The notes under the pieces are model-generated. The model was not told where the DNA came from and did no database searches. It worked only from the letters and a program-made list of their open reading frames with translations. Shown here one piece after another: positions 1 through 8,163 of a stretch of DNA of 64,000 bases. Position 1 is the first letter of the stretch; the number at the start of each line of letters is the position of its first letter. The position numbers and the translations under genes were made by a program. The DNA is from Lysinibacillus sp. ZYM-1 (GTDB lineage Bacteria; Bacillota; Bacilli; Bacillales_A; Planococcaceae), in NCBI RefSeq assembly GCF_001308875.1, contig NZ_KQ465110.1, positions 124,001-188,000 of the forward strand, given 5' to 3'.

Positions 1-933
1 ATCAGAATAATTATCAATAGTAGCTGAAAGACGGAGCAGTTTTTGACGGCCGACCTTCATCTCAATTGTATCTGTTAGTCTGAAAAAATCGATAGACTGA
101 ATAGCATAATCATTTGCAGCAAGCTTAAGTTGCAATTGATCCCCTGTCAGAAAATTAAGCAGTTCATTGGGTAATTTATATTTTTTTAATTCAAATTTTT
201 TATTCTCTATATGATGAAGCTCTGCGGGTTCTAGCACTTTCAAATAATTAGCTAACTCTATATTTTTTGTACCTACTGCGATGGTGTACGCTCTTTCTCC
301 ATCTTTCTCCGTCAATGAGATATCTGCCCCCCGTTCGATCAAATACTTTACCATAGATAAATGACCCATGCGTGTTGCAACCGTTAATGGTGTGGCCCTA
401 TAAGGATAGACCATATCTGGTTTTTGATAATTAATATCTACCCCTTGATCGAGTAAATAGGTGACCATATTTTTGTCATAATTTGATACAGCTTGACGTA
501 ATACCGCCCCACCATGCTGTTTTATATCAAGTCCGAGTTCATGAATAAGTGGGATATTTTTTTTATTACCATAATAGGCTTGTGAATAGGCACCTGATCC
601 TATTCCATTAAGCCCATCCAATTTTGCCCCCTGTGCAACGATGTAGCGTACTATGTTCTCCTTACAATATCGAACAGCCCATAAGAAAGAAGGATTTTTA
701 TCAGCATTCAAGTTAACTTGATATTTGACTAATAGTTTTACTACATCAAACTTTTGGGAAATCAGGGCTAAATTCAAAGGACTTAACGATGTATGTTCAC
801 TTAAAATAATATCTTCTTCAATATCCCAGCCATTGACCTTTGCAGACTGTAAAGCAACGATATTACCCGTATAGATATGCATTGCAATCTCTGGTATTTC
901 ATGAAAAGTTCCAATACCTTGTAGCTTAATCAT
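1..933 (-). CDS. Ankyrin-repeat protein, 3' end beyond window
   Basis: Reading from an ATG at 933 the frame stays open for 311 codons to the window edge, so the C-terminus is missing. Ankyrin-like helix pairs are visible, for example around residues 48-75 (SPLNLALISQKFDVVKLL) and 178-210 (TPLTVATRMGHLSMVKYLIE followed by RGADI). After the repeats comes a stretch with KLPNELLNFL and a predicted beta-rich tail that I do not recognise; it could be a SMI1/KNR4-like or other fused domain. A purine-rich AAGAAGGGAG lies upstream of the ATG. Ankyrin repeats mediate protein binding; the partner and role here are unknown. Confidence 0.8.
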   Translation of the reverse strand, partial: MIKLQGIGTFHEIPEIAMHIYTGNIVALQSAKVNGWDIEEDIILSEHTSLSPLNLALISQKFDVVKLLVKYQVNLNADKNPSFLWAVRYCKENIVRYIVAQGAKLDGLNGIGSGAYSQAYYGNKKNIPLIHELGLDIKQHGGAVLRQAVSNYDKNMVTYLLDQGVDINYQKPDMVYPYRATPLTVATRMGHLSMVKYLIERGADISLTEKDGERAYTIAVGTKNIELANYLKVLEPAELHHIENKKFELKKYKLPNELLNFLTGDQLQLKLAANDYAIQSIDFFRLTDTIEMKVGRQKLLRLSATIDNYSD

Positions 934-1128
934 CTAACGATTGACTCCCTTCTTACGTTTATAAAAAGTATAGAAAATGACATCTTATATAACAACGGGA
1001 CATAGTGCTTACAATCTAATTCAATATAATGATGCACATAACAAGATTTATACTAATTTTTAGAGGGCTTTTGTTAAAAAGAGAGCTACTCAGTTAAAAA
1101 TTTCCCAGGAAAAGATGGCCACAAATCA

Positions 1129-1165
1129 AAAGAGCTCTCAATCCAAAATGGATTAAGAGCTCTTT
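1129..1165 (-). terminator. Rho-independent terminator of mqo
   Basis: A long perfect hairpin AAAGAGCTCTCAATCC / GGATTAAGAGCTCTTT (with one unpaired position) sits just past the mqo stop on the minus strand and is followed by a T-containing stretch. Confidence 0.7.
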
Positions 1166-1186
1166 AAATTCATATATTATTTATCT

Positions 1187-2668
1187 TTATTTCAAACGAA
1201 GTGCTTCATCTGTTGTTGCATTAATTTCTTTCAGAAGCTCTGGGTTTTCTGCTAATGATAAACCGTAAGATGGAATCATTTCTTTAATTTTTGCTTCCCA
1301 CTCTTTGATATGTTGAGGGAAACATTTATTAATAACTTCTAACATAACATGTACAGCTGTAGATGCACCTGGCGAAGCTCCAAGTAAAGCTGCAATTGAT
1401 CCATCAGAAGCACTTACAACTTCTGTACCAAATTGAAGTGTTCCTTTACCGCCAGCTTCTGTATCTTTAATAACTTGTACACGTTGACCAGCTACCGTAA
1501 TATCCCAATCATCGCTCTTCGCATTTGGAATGAACTCACGTAACTCTTCCATACGTTGTTCTTTTGAAAGCATAAGTTGTTGGATTAAATATTTTGTTAA
1601 TCCCATTTCTTTTACGCCTGCCGCTAATAATGTAGTGATATTATGTGGCTTTACTGAAGCAAACAAATCCATATTTGACCCTGTTTTTAGGAACTTCGGT
1701 GAGAAACCTGCGAATGGTCCAAATAGTAATGATTTCTTATTATCAATATAACGTGTATCAAGATGCGGAACCGACATTGGTGGAGCACCAACTTTTGCTT
1801 TTCCGTACACTTTTGCATGATGTTGTTCAGCCACTTCTGGATTATTACATTGTAAGAATAAACCACTAATTGGGAATCCACCAATATGTTTCCCTTCAGG
1901 AATTCCTGATTTTTGTAGTAATTCTAGGCTTCCTCCACCAGCTCCAAGGAAGACAAATTTTGCTGAATGATATTCCATTTTACAGCCGTCTAAATCATGC
2001 ACACGTACTTCCCATGAACCATCACTAGCTTGTTTTAAACTTTCAACACTATGGTTGTAGTTAACATCTACATCTTTTGCTTTTAAGTGGTCAATTAACA
2101 TACGTGTTAAAGCACCAAAGTTAACATCTGTACCAGTGTCAATTTTAGTTGCAGCAATATCTTCACCAGCTGGGCGACTATCCATAATAAGTGGAATCCA
2201 TTTTTTTAGTGTTTCAGGATCATTTGAAAATTCCATTCCTTCAAATAAAGGATTTTTTATCATCGTTTCATGACGTTTTTTTAGAAACTCAACATTTTCT
2301 TTCCCTTGTACTAAACTCATATGTGGTAAAGGCATAATGAAGTCTTGTGGATTATTGATCAGCTTATTGTTTACAAGATAAGACCAAAATTGTCTTGAAA
2401 CTTGGAACTGTTCATTAACATTAATCGCTTTTTTGATATCGATTGATCCATCTTTTTTCTCTGAAGTGTAGTTCAGCTCACAAAGTGCAGCATGTCCAGT
2501 TCCCGCATTGTTCAATTCGTGAGAACTTTCTTCGCCTGCTTTTTCAAGCTTTTCAAACACTGTAATTTTCCAATCTGGTGCTAATTCTTTAAGTAATGTT
2601 CCCAAAGTTGCACTCATGATTCCGGCACCAATTAAGATAACATCTGATTTTATTTGTCTGTTACTCAT
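1187..2668 (-). CDS. mqo: Malate:quinone oxidoreductase
   Basis: FAD-dependent, membrane-associated enzyme that oxidises malate to oxaloacetate and passes electrons to the quinone pool, an alternative to NAD-dependent malate dehydrogenase. The N-terminus has the dinucleotide-binding glycine motif [10 protein letters not shown] at residues 14-23, followed by the family's LNNAGTGHA segment near residue 52. The C-terminal half contains [14 protein letters not shown], also typical of Mqo. Length 493 residues matches the family (about 490-500). It is monocistronic: a terminator lies downstream and a 370-bp non-coding stretch upstream. A purine-rich AAGGAAGG sits a short distance before the ATG. 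Confidence 0.95.
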   Translation of the reverse strand: MSNRQIKSDVILIGAGIMSATLGTLLKELAPDWKITVFEKLEKAGEESSHELNNAGTGHAALCELNYTSEKKDGSIDIKKAINVNEQFQVSRQFWSYLVNNKLINNPQDFIMPLPHMSLVQGKENVEFLKKRHETMIKNPLFEGMEFSNDPETLKKWIPLIMDSRPAGEDIAATKIDTGTDVNFGALTRMLIDHLKAKDVDVNYNHSVESLKQASDGSWEVRVHDLDGCKMEYHSAKFVFLGAGGGSLELLQKSGIPEGKHIGGFPISGLFLQCNNPEVAEQHHAKVYGKAKVGAPPMSVPHLDTRYIDNKKSLLFGPFAGFSPKFLKTGSNMDLFASVKPHNITTLLAAGVKEMGLTKYLIQQLMLSKEQRMEELREFIPNAKSDDWDITVAGQRVQVIKDTEAGGKGTLQFGTEVVSASDGSIAALLGASPGASTAVHVMLEVINKCFPQHIKEWEAKIKEMIPSYGLSLAENPELLKEINATTDEALRLK

Positions 2669-3037
2669 TTTTACCTTCCTTATATGTTAAGATTTGCAGA
2701 AAGGATGTAAGCACTCCCGCTTTAGAAGTACTGTAAGCCATGGAGCAACCTCGGAGCACACCATTTCTGTATCAATTATTACCTTATTGCAGTTTATCAC
2801 AATTAGTTCAAGAATAAAATATCAACTATTTATATGAGAGTTATCAGCTTTTTTCGAGCCTTTCTATTCATAATTCAAGCAAAAAACTCAATTTTCAATA
2901 CAGATAAAACTAGGATTTTTTAAGCTTTATGGAATTATCGGCCTAAAAATGGTTGACATTTTCATAAAAAATATATTCTTTTTTATTATTATATCTGTAT
3001 AATAACATAAATTATTGGCACTCGTCTCATATCTGAA
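2669..3037. other. Intergenic, mqo upstream region
   Basis: About 370 bases without a supportable gene. It must hold the mqo promoter on the minus strand; a weak candidate is TTGTGA with TAATAAT about 15 bases downstream near 2780-2810. I see no riboswitch or regulatory repeat. The left half is very AT-rich. Confidence 0.4.
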
Positions 3038-3813
3038 TTAGTTAGATAAACCTTCCACCGGGCTTTTTACATGCCAACCATCTATATGAAAGCCGCCCAT
3101 TTGTTTTAAGACATAACTGACTAGTTCCTCATATAACTCCATCATCTTTTGAGCATTGGACTCTTGCATCGCATGAAGGAATATGTGTTTGAAGCGTTCA
3201 TCAGGAAAAGCTGGTTTCATATATTTTTGCAAGTAGATGGGATCTCCAAGATAGGCATGAATTTGATAAGATGGAATCATAGCAATAGTTAAGAACTGGC
3301 CATACTCCATAAACAAATAAGCTAGTGCATTATGATAGACAAAGGTAAAATCCCCCTCCCTTTTTCATAACAGTCTTTCACATTATCCAACGTATCCCAT
3401 AATCCATATTTTTTTATTTCTAGAACAGTTTTATTTATTGTTTCATATTTTTTACCTAGCCATGCATGAGCCTGTAATTTTAAATCATTTATTATCCCAG
3501 TATAATCAAATAGTATTTTACCAGTTTGAAATTGCACCATTGACATGGTCCTTCATTTTTTAAAATCATCTTGGAAATACCTTCAAATTTGACCTGGTGG
3601 ATTAGCAAAGTATTCGATTAGAAAACCATCAATTATTTGATTTCCTCTTTCTCGCCATGTTACATCATTTTCCAATACTATATGTACATCTATATCAGAT
3701 CTTTTGGAAGGTTTCCCTGTAACATAACTCCCACAAACTAGTGTTCCTACAACATCATCTCTGCCTTGCCAATCTTTCAACAATGTTTCAAGTGCTATTT
3801 TCCAATTGTCCAA
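3038..3813 (-). pseudogene. Decayed nucleotidyltransferase gene (two stops, one frameshift)
   Basis: One ancestral gene of roughly 258 codons survives in three pieces. The 5' piece has the nucleotidyltransferase signature GSYVTG...SDIDVHI, and FANPPGQI follows. The frame then meets TGA at 3583 and a second TGA 11 codons later. Between and after them the same frame continues as family-like sequence (RYFQDDF, then QFQTGKILFDYTG). Around 3350-3362 the frame slips: inserting one G in the GGGAGGGGG run restores EGDFTFVYHN joined to AYLFMEYGQFL. The rest runs to the stop at 3038. Both TGAs could derive from CGA. The intact protein would resemble aminoglycoside-nucleotidyltransferase-like proteins; the substrate is unknown. 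Confidence 0.8.
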
Positions 3814-3914
3814 TGATCATCCACTTCCTTTTTAATTATGTTATTTTTTGTAGAATACCATTAAAAAACAGAAAACCTATAGTGACCATAAGTTTTCCGT
3901 ACTTTTCGAAGTCT

Positions 3915-4120
3915 TTATTTAATTTTTTTAACCGTTAATTTCTTATGACTAACTCCATAACTGACAAGCACATTTTCAATAATTGCTGTGTCATCATAGG
4001 ATAGGCTAGCTTCAAATTCTATAGTATCATTATCCCACCATTTGAGCTGATCTACATAGCTATATAACTTTTAATTTCCTTATAAATAAACCACACTTCT
4101 TTTTAAGGTACGGTTCTTAA
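3915..4120 (-). pseudogene. C-terminal gene remnant, unknown family
   Basis: A coding-like tail of about 50 codons ends at the TAA at 3915 (contains DQLKWWDNDTIEFEA and KKLTVKKIK). Upstream, coding character continues only in another frame (EVWFIYKEIKSYI), so at least one frameshift separates the two parts and no start codon is connected. I do not recognise the family. It lies between the broken nucleotidyltransferase gene and a small membrane protein and looks like part of the same decaying patch. Confidence 0.4.
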
Positions 4121-4126
4121 CGAATA

Positions 4127-4279
4127 TTAAAACAGATCAGTTAAAAATGTTTGCACAGATGTTGGCAATAGTTGATAGAATAATCCCTCATATTTAATAT
4201 CAAGTATGCCTGCAAGGACAACAACAACAACCACTATTAACAATAGAAAGGCTTTCTTATTTTTAGAAATCCACTTCAA
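4127..4279 (-). CDS. Small single-pass membrane protein, unknown
   Basis: Fifty residues if started at the TTG at 4279. That TTG has AGAGGAG nine bases upstream, whereas the upstream ATG at 4312 has no ribosome-binding site; the longer reading would give 61 residues. The protein has a basic N-terminus (KWISKNKKAF) and one membrane helix with six consecutive valines (LLLIVVVVVVLAGIL), then a short hydrophobic tail ending TFLTDLF. No family recognised. Because the neighbouring downstream stretch is a decayed gene, this could also be the surviving start of a larger broken gene. Confidence 0.45.
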   Translation of the reverse strand: MKWISKNKKAFLLLIVVVVVVLAGILDIKYEGLFYQLLPTSVQTFLTDLF

Positions 4280-4429
4280 TAAATCCCACTCCTCTAACTT
4301 TATAGTAAACATGTTAAGTATAGATGAGGTTCATACAAAATAATAATCCCTATTTATGCCTGTCACCTCAACTTACAATGCTACATAAATTAAAATGATA
4401 AACAAGAATGATGTAAGAAGGGAATGACT

Positions 4430-4921
4430 ATGGTAAATTTCAAATCGTTTCGTGGTGTCATCACACAAATTAGTGATTTTCCAGTAGGGCAAAATGGGGA
4501 CAGGGATGGTTGTTATAAAATGATGAGTGTGGAAGATGGGGTAGGCGGAGTCGTCAATTTCATCATTTCTCCTTCTACTTATTTTGTGAATCGCGAGGTT
4601 GTTACAACGGGTGAGTGGGTCACAGGATATTACGATGGAGATGCACCTGCACCAATGATCTATCCCCCACAATATCGTGCATTAATAGTAGTAAAAGAAA
4701 GTAACTTTCAAAATGTAAAGGTAGATTTTTTTAATCAGCAATTGGTGAGTAGTGATGGTCAATTACAATTAAACCTTTCTCCTTCAACTGTTATGTCACT
4801 TAAAAATGGCCAACCTTTTACCAAAAGTCCTGCTAATCGAAATCTAATTGTCATTTATGGCCCTACTACTAGAAGTATACCTGCCCAAACTACTCCATAT
4901 GAGATCATTGTTTGGTGTTAA
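4430..4921 (+). CDS. Conserved hypothetical protein
   Basis: A soluble 163-residue protein with no signal peptide or membrane segment. The ATG at 4430 is preferred over the one at 4424 because AGAAGGG lies seven bases before it but abuts the earlier ATG. Beta-rich sequence with landmarks VGGVVNFIISPSTYF, TGYYDGDAPAPMIYPPQY and a C-terminal block NPANRNLIVIYG-like (here SPANRNLIVIYG) followed by TTRSIPAQTTPYEIIV. I recall a similar uncharacterised family in Bacilli and Clostridia, but no function. It stands alone, followed by a bidirectional terminator. Confidence 0.75.
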   Translation: MVNFKSFRGVITQISDFPVGQNGDRDGCYKMMSVEDGVGGVVNFIISPSTYFVNREVVTTGEWVTGYYDGDAPAPMIYPPQYRALIVVKESNFQNVKVDFFNQQLVSSDGQLQLNLSPSTVMSLKNGQPFTKSPANRNLIVIYGPTTRSIPAQTTPYEIIVWC

Positions 4922-4943
4922 CTTCTCCTTTGAAAAACGTTTT

Positions 4944-4986
4944 ACGGCTTAAGTCCATCAACTTGAACTTAAGCCGTTTTCGTTTT
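4944..4986. terminator. Bidirectional terminator
   Basis: Stem ACGGCTTAAGT / ACTTAAGCCGT (4944-4954 with 4967-4977), with a T-run on the right and an A-run on the left. It separates two convergent genes and can serve both. Confidence 0.8.
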
Positions 4987-5265
4987 TTACTGACCTGTCA
5001 TATTATCTTTCATTTCATGTAGTTGCTGCTTTATTTGTTCTAGATATTCTTTATTTTGCTGCACTGTATCCAAATGTTCGCCGTATTGCTCTGCATTAAA
5101 ACGTGCATTTTCTGCATGTTTGATTTGATCAAAAGCATGTTCAATAGCTATTTCCTCAGGGTATGATTTTGCATGCTTTAACATACGATCTGCCTTTTGC
5201 ACTGAGTTACTAAATAATGTACTTGGATGATCCTGCTTCCAACTTGTATCTGAGTGTTTAGCCAA
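4987..5265 (-). CDS. Small helical protein, unknown
   Basis: A 92-residue, charged, probably all-helical protein. It starts at a TTG (5265) with AAGGGAAGAG six bases upstream. The middle and C-terminal part (DRMLKHAKSYPEEIAIEHA and YLEQIKQQLHEMKDNM) suggests a helical hairpin or coiled coil. The pattern reminds me of small Bacillus proteins such as YtzC (DUF2524), but the resemblance is weak and I do not claim the family. No membrane segment. It is monocistronic, ending at a shared terminator. Confidence 0.65.
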   Translation of the reverse strand: MAKHSDTSWKQDHPSTLFSNSVQKADRMLKHAKSYPEEIAIEHAFDQIKHAENARFNAEQYGEHLDTVQQNKEYLEQIKQQLHEMKDNMTGQ

Positions 5266-5382
5266 CTTATTCTCTTCCCTTCCTAAAAAATTTTTTCATT
5301 GTTCAAGTGTAGTATTAAGAAATGCTCAGAAAATATGTATGGAAAACGCATTCAGAAATATAATATTTCCCAGGCTATAAGT

Positions 5383-5412
5383 GAAGAACTAAGGAAGGTA
5401 CCTTAGTTCTTC
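5383..5412 (-). terminator. Probable terminator of the SASP gene
   Basis: Perfect 12-bp stem GAAGAACTAAGG / CCTTAGTTCTTC with a 6-base loop, downstream of the stop at 5446. The T-tract on the minus strand is weak. Confidence 0.5.
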
Positions 5413-5445
5413 CTCTCAATGTATTGAATAGTTGTCAAATATACA

Positions 5446-5655
5446 CTAGTGCCACGCAGTACGCTCACTGACTGGTTCCTTAATACCTGATTTCCGTTTA
5501 GTTTCAGCAAAATTATTGACCTGTGCTGAAGCTGCATCAAGTTCAACTTCAGAACCAAACTCTTCCTGAAGTCTTTGTAGAGGTTGGTTTAGTGTGTTTG
5601 CACTTCTCGTTTTATTTGCATTTGCATTTTTACGATTTGCATTCATATTTGACAT
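5446..5655 (-). CDS. Probable gamma-type small acid-soluble spore protein
   Basis: A 69-residue, Asn/Ala/Gln-rich hydrophilic protein. The start at 5655 (MSNMNANRKN) is chosen because GGAGG lies seven bases upstream; the ATG at 5661 directly touches that GGAGG. The core EEFGSEVELDAASAQVNNFA resembles the FGTEFASETDAQ blocks of SspE-like gamma SASPs, which act as an amino-acid store in the spore core and are degraded by GPR protease at germination. Only one such block is present, so the assignment is likely rather than certain. It would be expected under forespore sigma G control; I did not identify the promoter. Confidence 0.6.
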   Translation of the reverse strand: MSNMNANRKNANANKTRSANTLNQPLQRLQEEFGSEVELDAASAQVNNFAETKRKSGIKEPVSERTAWH

Positions 5656-5811
5656 AACCATCCTCCACCGATTATTTGAGAAGTTTTAAGAACTCCTCAC
5701 TGTAAAGTTTGTCCATGGATGAAAGAAAGAATGTGCAATAAATTTTTATTTTATTAAGTATGTTGTGGATATTCTTTCCTAGATATGTAATTGTTAATCC
5801 CTTTAAGTCGC

Positions 5812-5841
5812 TTGCAATCTTATTTTCTTTCTGACTATAAT
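5812..5841 (+). promoter_or_regulatory. SigA-type promoter of the gnt operon
   Basis: TTGCAA at 5812-5817 and TATAAT at 5836-5841 with an 18-base spacer. The GntR operator begins at the end of the -10 element. Confidence 0.75.
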
Positions 5842-5857
5842 ACTTGTATACAAGTAT
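5840..5857. promoter_or_regulatory. GntR operator
   Basis: Perfect 18-bp palindrome ATACTTGTATACAAGTAT overlapping the -10 and start region. From memory it is the same sequence as the B. subtilis gnt operator. GntR bound here would block transcription until gluconate releases it. Confidence 0.85.
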
Positions 5858-5882
5858 ACTTAAAAATAAAAAAGGTGATATT

Positions 5883-6614
5883 ATGAGCGAATCTAAGGAT
5901 TATTTATATCCTCAAAAATGGCTTTCTAAGGCTTCAACTGGCGACCGTATAGCTTATGAACTTAGAATGCGTATTATTTCAGGAATAATTGAAAGCGGTA
6001 CCATTCTTTCTGAAAACAAATTAGCAGCTGATTTTGAAGTAAGTCGTTCACCCATTCGTGAAGCCTTAAGAACGTTGGCATCTGAAAACATCATCAGACT
6101 AGAAAAAATGGGTGCTGTTGTTATTGGTTTGTCGGAAAAAGAAATTGAAGAAATATATGATGTTCGTCTGCTGATTGAAACATTTGTGTTTGAACGCCTC
6201 ATCAAAATGGATACAACTAACTTAGCACTGGAACTAAGCAAAACATTAGAAATGATGAAGGTTGCTATTAAATATAATGATGCTGACGAATTTTCTTATC
6301 AGGATGTTATGTTCCATGAGGCTATTATTCGCTCCATTGGGCATTCCTATATCACGATGATCTGGAATAATCTAAAACCAGTAATGGAAGGGTTAATACT
6401 ATTATCCATGCGTATGCGCTTTACGGAAAAATACGATGATTTCACGCGTATAGTGAAAAATCACGAGCTGTATATCGATGCTATCCAGGCTAAGGATCGA
6501 AAGCTCATGATTAAATCCTTACATGAAAATTTTGATGATGTTCAAGGGAAAGTAGAAGACCTATGGAAGTCACAGCAAATGCTATCTAAAGGGGTTGAGT
6601 CACAAGATGACTAA
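5883..6614 (+). CDS. gntR: Gluconate operon repressor GntR
   Basis: FadR/FCD-subfamily GntR repressor of 243 residues, the same length as the B. subtilis protein. The ATG at 5883 is chosen because AAAGGTGATATT precedes it; an upstream in-frame ATG at 5844 lies inside the operator. The winged helix is at about residues 17-85 (LAADFEVSRSPIREALRTLA is the recognition region). The FCD effector-binding domain follows to about 225. The stop overlaps the gntK start by eight bases (ATGACTAA). A cre site lies inside the gene near codon 37, giving catabolite repression of the operon. Confidence 0.93.
   Translation: MSESKDYLYPQKWLSKASTGDRIAYELRMRIISGIIESGTILSENKLAADFEVSRSPIREALRTLASENIIRLEKMGAVVIGLSEKEIEEIYDVRLLIETFVFERLIKMDTTNLALELSKTLEMMKVAIKYNDADEFSYQDVMFHEAIIRSIGHSYITMIWNNLKPVMEGLILLSMRMRFTEKYDDFTRIVKNHELYIDAIQAKDRKLMIKSLHENFDDVQGKVEDLWKSQQMLSKGVESQDD
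5989..6004. promoter_or_regulatory. cre site (CcpA) inside gntR
   Basis: TTGAAAGCGGTACCAT matches the cre consensus WTGNAANCGNWWNCAW at every fixed position. The B. subtilis gnt operon carries a functional cre at the equivalent place in gntR. Confidence 0.8.
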
Positions 6615-8148
6615 CTATATGTTAGGTGTGGATATAGGGACTACTAGCACAAAAGCCGTATTATTCAGTGAGCAAGGTGTTGTTATTCAACAAGAAAATA
6701 TCGGGTATCCACTATATACACCTGATATTTCTACAGCAGAGCAAAATCCCGAAGAGATTTTTCAAGCTGTGCTGCAAGCCATTACAAACATTATGAAAGC
6801 CCATTCGAACAAATCATTATTATTTGTTTCTTTTAGTAGTGCCATGCATAGTGTTATCGCTATAGACGAAAATGACCGACCGTTAACCCCCATCATTACT
6901 TGGGCGGATAACCGTAGTGAGGCATGGGCACACAAAATTAAGAATGAATGGAATGGGCATAATATTTATAAAAGAACGGGTACCCCCATTCATCCGATGT
7001 CCCCTCTAAGTAAAATTACATGGCTTGTAAAGGAACATCCTGAAATAGCTAGTAAAACAAAAAAATATATCGGCATAAAAGAATATATTTTTAAAAAATT
7101 CTTCGATCAATATGTCGTGGATTATTCATTAGCCTCATCTATGGGTATGATGAATCTCCACGCATTAGATTGGGACGAAGAAGCCTTAACGGTAGCAGGT
7201 ATAACAAGTGCACAATTATCAACACTCGTGCCAACAACTAAATTATTTACCAACTGTAATACTATTTTAGCTGAGCAAATCGGCATTGATCCACAAACGC
7301 CTTTTGTTATCGGCGCAAGTGATGGCGTGCTTTCAAATTTAGGTGTCAACGCCATTAGAGAAGGTGAAATTGCCGTTACAATTGGGACAAGTGGTGCCAT
7401 TCGTACGATTATTAATAAACCAAAAACAGATGTAAAAGGAAGAATCTTTTGTTATGCATTAACAGAAAACCATTGGGTGATTGGTGGTCCCGTAAACAAT
7501 GGTGGCATGGTTCTTCGTTGGATTCGTGATGAATTTGCCTCTTCTGAAATTGAAACAGCGAAACGACTAGGCATTGATCCATACGACGTATTAACGAAAA
7601 TTGCTGAGCGTGTAAGACCTGGTGCTGATGGGCTGCTCTTTCACCCATACTTATCAGGTGAACGTGCTCCTTTATGGAATCCAGATGTACGTGGTTCATT
7701 TTTTGGTTTAACCATGTCACATAAAAAGGAGCATATGATACGAGCTGCTCTTGAAGGGGTCATCTACAATTTATATACCGTGTACTTAGCATTACTTGAA
7801 TGTATGGAAAGCCCTGTTACTCGTATTCAAGCAACAGGTGGTTTTTCACGATCAGAGATTTGGCGACAGATGATGGCCGATATCTTTGAATCTGAGGTAG
7901 TAGTACCGGAAAGCTATGAAAGTTCTTGCCTTGGTGCATGTATTTTAGGGTTATATGCCATTGGGCAAATTGATTCCTTTGAGATTGTTGCGGATATGAT
8001 TGGTGACACTTATAAACATACGCCTTTAGAAGAGGCTGCAAAGGAATATAGACAGCTGCTTCCTATTTTCATTCGTTTATCGAGGGTATTAGCAGACGAT
8101 TATGCATCTATTGCTCATTATCAAAGGAGCTTAATTAAGCCCGACTAA
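6607..8148 (+). CDS. gntK: Gluconokinase
   Basis: Phosphorylates gluconate to 6-phosphogluconate using ATP, feeding the pentose phosphate pathway. FGGY-family sugar kinase of 513 residues when started at the ATG at 6607 (MTNYMLGVDIGTTSTKAV), matching B. subtilis GntK. A TTG at 6595 directly abuts the AAAGGGG site and is less likely. The N-terminal phosphate-binding motif DIGTTSTKAV is at residues 9-18. The C-terminal lobe contains PYLSGERAPLWNP and ATGGFSRSEIWRQMMADIF, both typical of the family. It overlaps gntR by eight bases, so translation is probably coupled. Confidence 0.95.
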   Translation: MTNYMLGVDIGTTSTKAVLFSEQGVVIQQENIGYPLYTPDISTAEQNPEEIFQAVLQAITNIMKAHSNKSLLFVSFSSAMHSVIAIDENDRPLTPIITWADNRSEAWAHKIKNEWNGHNIYKRTGTPIHPMSPLSKITWLVKEHPEIASKTKKYIGIKEYIFKKFFDQYVVDYSLASSMGMMNLHALDWDEEALTVAGITSAQLSTLVPTTKLFTNCNTILAEQIGIDPQTPFVIGASDGVLSNLGVNAIREGEIAVTIGTSGAIRTIINKPKTDVKGRIFCYALTENHWVIGGPVNNGGMVLRWIRDEFASSEIETAKRLGIDPYDVLTKIAERVRPGADGLLFHPYLSGERAPLWNPDVRGSFFGLTMSHKKEHMIRAALEGVIYNLYTVYLALLECMESPVTRIQATGGFSRSEIWRQMMADIFESEVVVPESYESSCLGACILGLYAIGQIDSFEIVADMIGDTYKHTPLEEAAKEYRQLLPIFIRLSRVLADDYASIAHYQRSLIKPD

Positions 8149-8163
8149 AAAGGAGGAGAATAT

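Noticed and set aside
7412-7720. Minus-strand ORF inside gntK
   Set aside because: Shadow of the well-supported gluconokinase frame with no independent start signal or family pattern.
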